A stretch of 6,064 bases of DNA. It comes from Bacteroidota bacterium. Its GTDB lineage: Bacteria > Bacteroidota > Ignavibacteria > Ignavibacteriales > Ignavibacteriaceae. A program made the position numbers and the translations under genes. Under the pieces are notes generated by a model, which was given only the letters and a program-made list of their open reading frames with translations, made no database searches and was not told the DNA's origin. Below, in pieces: positions 5,701 to 6,064 of this stretch (position 1 is the first letter of the stretch; each line of letters opens with the position of its first letter). The stretch is from positions 1-6,064 of the forward strand of contig JAJYIL010000202.1 in assembly GCA_021790055.1 (NCBI GenBank), given 5' to 3'.

Positions 5701-6042
5701 TTAGTGCGGCAGAAGGTCCAACTTCTGCATAATCTGTATTACCTTATCCGAGAGCGGTACTCTCTTAAAAATGATTTTATTATTTCAACATACTTTGAAA
5801 CAGCTAACGCCATGAAACAAATTAAAATATGAAATGTAATGCCTTTCTTTTGGGAACAAGGAAATCTGTTTGGTCTGTGCCTCGATCCATCTTTCTGCAT
5901 TATCCCAAAGTATTCTTACTTCGTCTTTGTTATGAGCGGTACCGATATGTTTAACTACTACTCGTTTACGGTTTACATATTTTACAATTTGAACCGCAAT
6001 ATTATCCGAAGCGATATTCATTTTTCGCAAGTGATACTTCAT
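5701..6042 (-). pseudogene. IS1634-type transposase remnant, internally deleted and frameshifted
   Basis: From the ATG at 6042 the first 66 or so residues match the N-terminus of IS1634-family transposases: KYHLRKMNIASDNIAVQIVK, YVNRKRVVVKHIGTAH, WIEAQTKQISLFPKE. Homology then stops near 5845. In another frame (about 5846-5775) the sequence reads KGITFHILICFMALAVSKYV, which resembles the conserved C-terminal helix 'HIxICFxALxVSKxIE' of the same family. From about 5784 the original frame gives NKIIFKRVPLSDKVIQIMQK and LDLLPH up to a TAA at 5701-5703, a plausible C-terminus. The catalytic DDE core of several hundred residues, expected between them, is absent, so the copy is inactive. The literal open frame ends at 5785. 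I saw no Shine-Dalgarno site and no terminal inverted repeats. The left IS end may lie beyond the window. Confidence 0.75.
5709..5728. repeat. Small perfect hairpin at the 3' end of the transposase remnant
   Basis: GCAGAAG (5709-5715) and CTTCTGC (5722-5728) form seven perfect pairs around a 6-base loop. The hairpin overlaps the last codons of the transposase remnant. It could be part of the IS end structure, but no T tract follows on either strand. Confidence 0.35.
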
Positions 6043-6064
6043 AATTGGTGGGGGTAAGCCCTTA

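Noticed and set aside
1..6064. CRISPR array, tRNA, rRNA, or toxin-antitoxin module
   Set aside because: No spaced direct repeats, cloverleaf sequence, rRNA core sequence or paired small genes of that kind were seen.

Overview
The window reads as a piece of a low-to-moderate GC chromosome from the Bacteroidota/Ignavibacteriota (FCB) side of the bacterial tree. The evidence is an OmpA-type porin with four 30-residue thrombospondin type 3 repeats, a secreted DUF2911 protein, and a Cys-rich 'IPGIYNYCDRWCERC' protein of a kind I associate with these phyla. Nearly all real genes here have clear Shine-Dalgarno sequences (AAGGAG or GGAGG, 5-9 nt before the start). Classical Bacteroidia tend to lack them, so an Ignavibacteria-like relative is more likely. 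The taxonomic call is inference.

Layout. The left part (1-2204) is all on the minus strand: the 5' end of a small exported protein running off the left edge (1-147), a VOC/glyoxalase-fold protein (470-820), an uncharacterised cysteine-cluster protein (1024-1821), and a decayed stretch. That stretch holds a frameshifted, half-length ACT-like gene (1981-2204) and a possible fragment of an isochorismatase-type hydrolase (1870-1959). The middle has ompA on the plus strand (2549-3937) with a terminator-like hairpin. It converges on a minus-strand DUF2911 exported protein (4080-4673). The right part has a flavodoxin-like protein on the plus strand (4938-5357), a strong terminator hairpin (5437-5489), and an internally deleted IS1634-type transposase remnant on the minus strand (5701-6042).

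The genes do not form an obvious pathway. Three products are exported or outer-membrane (1-147, OmpA, DUF2911), and the rest are small cytosolic proteins with separate signals. Several intergenic gaps are large and contain relics, which suggests a region of slow gene decay and IS activity between single-gene units.

I see no convincing new multi-gene system. The items most worth a second look are the nested inverted-repeat structure at 340-443, the two adjacent gene relics at 1870-2204, the collapsed IS1634 copy, and an orphan hydrophobic reading frame (5575-5700) directly behind it.
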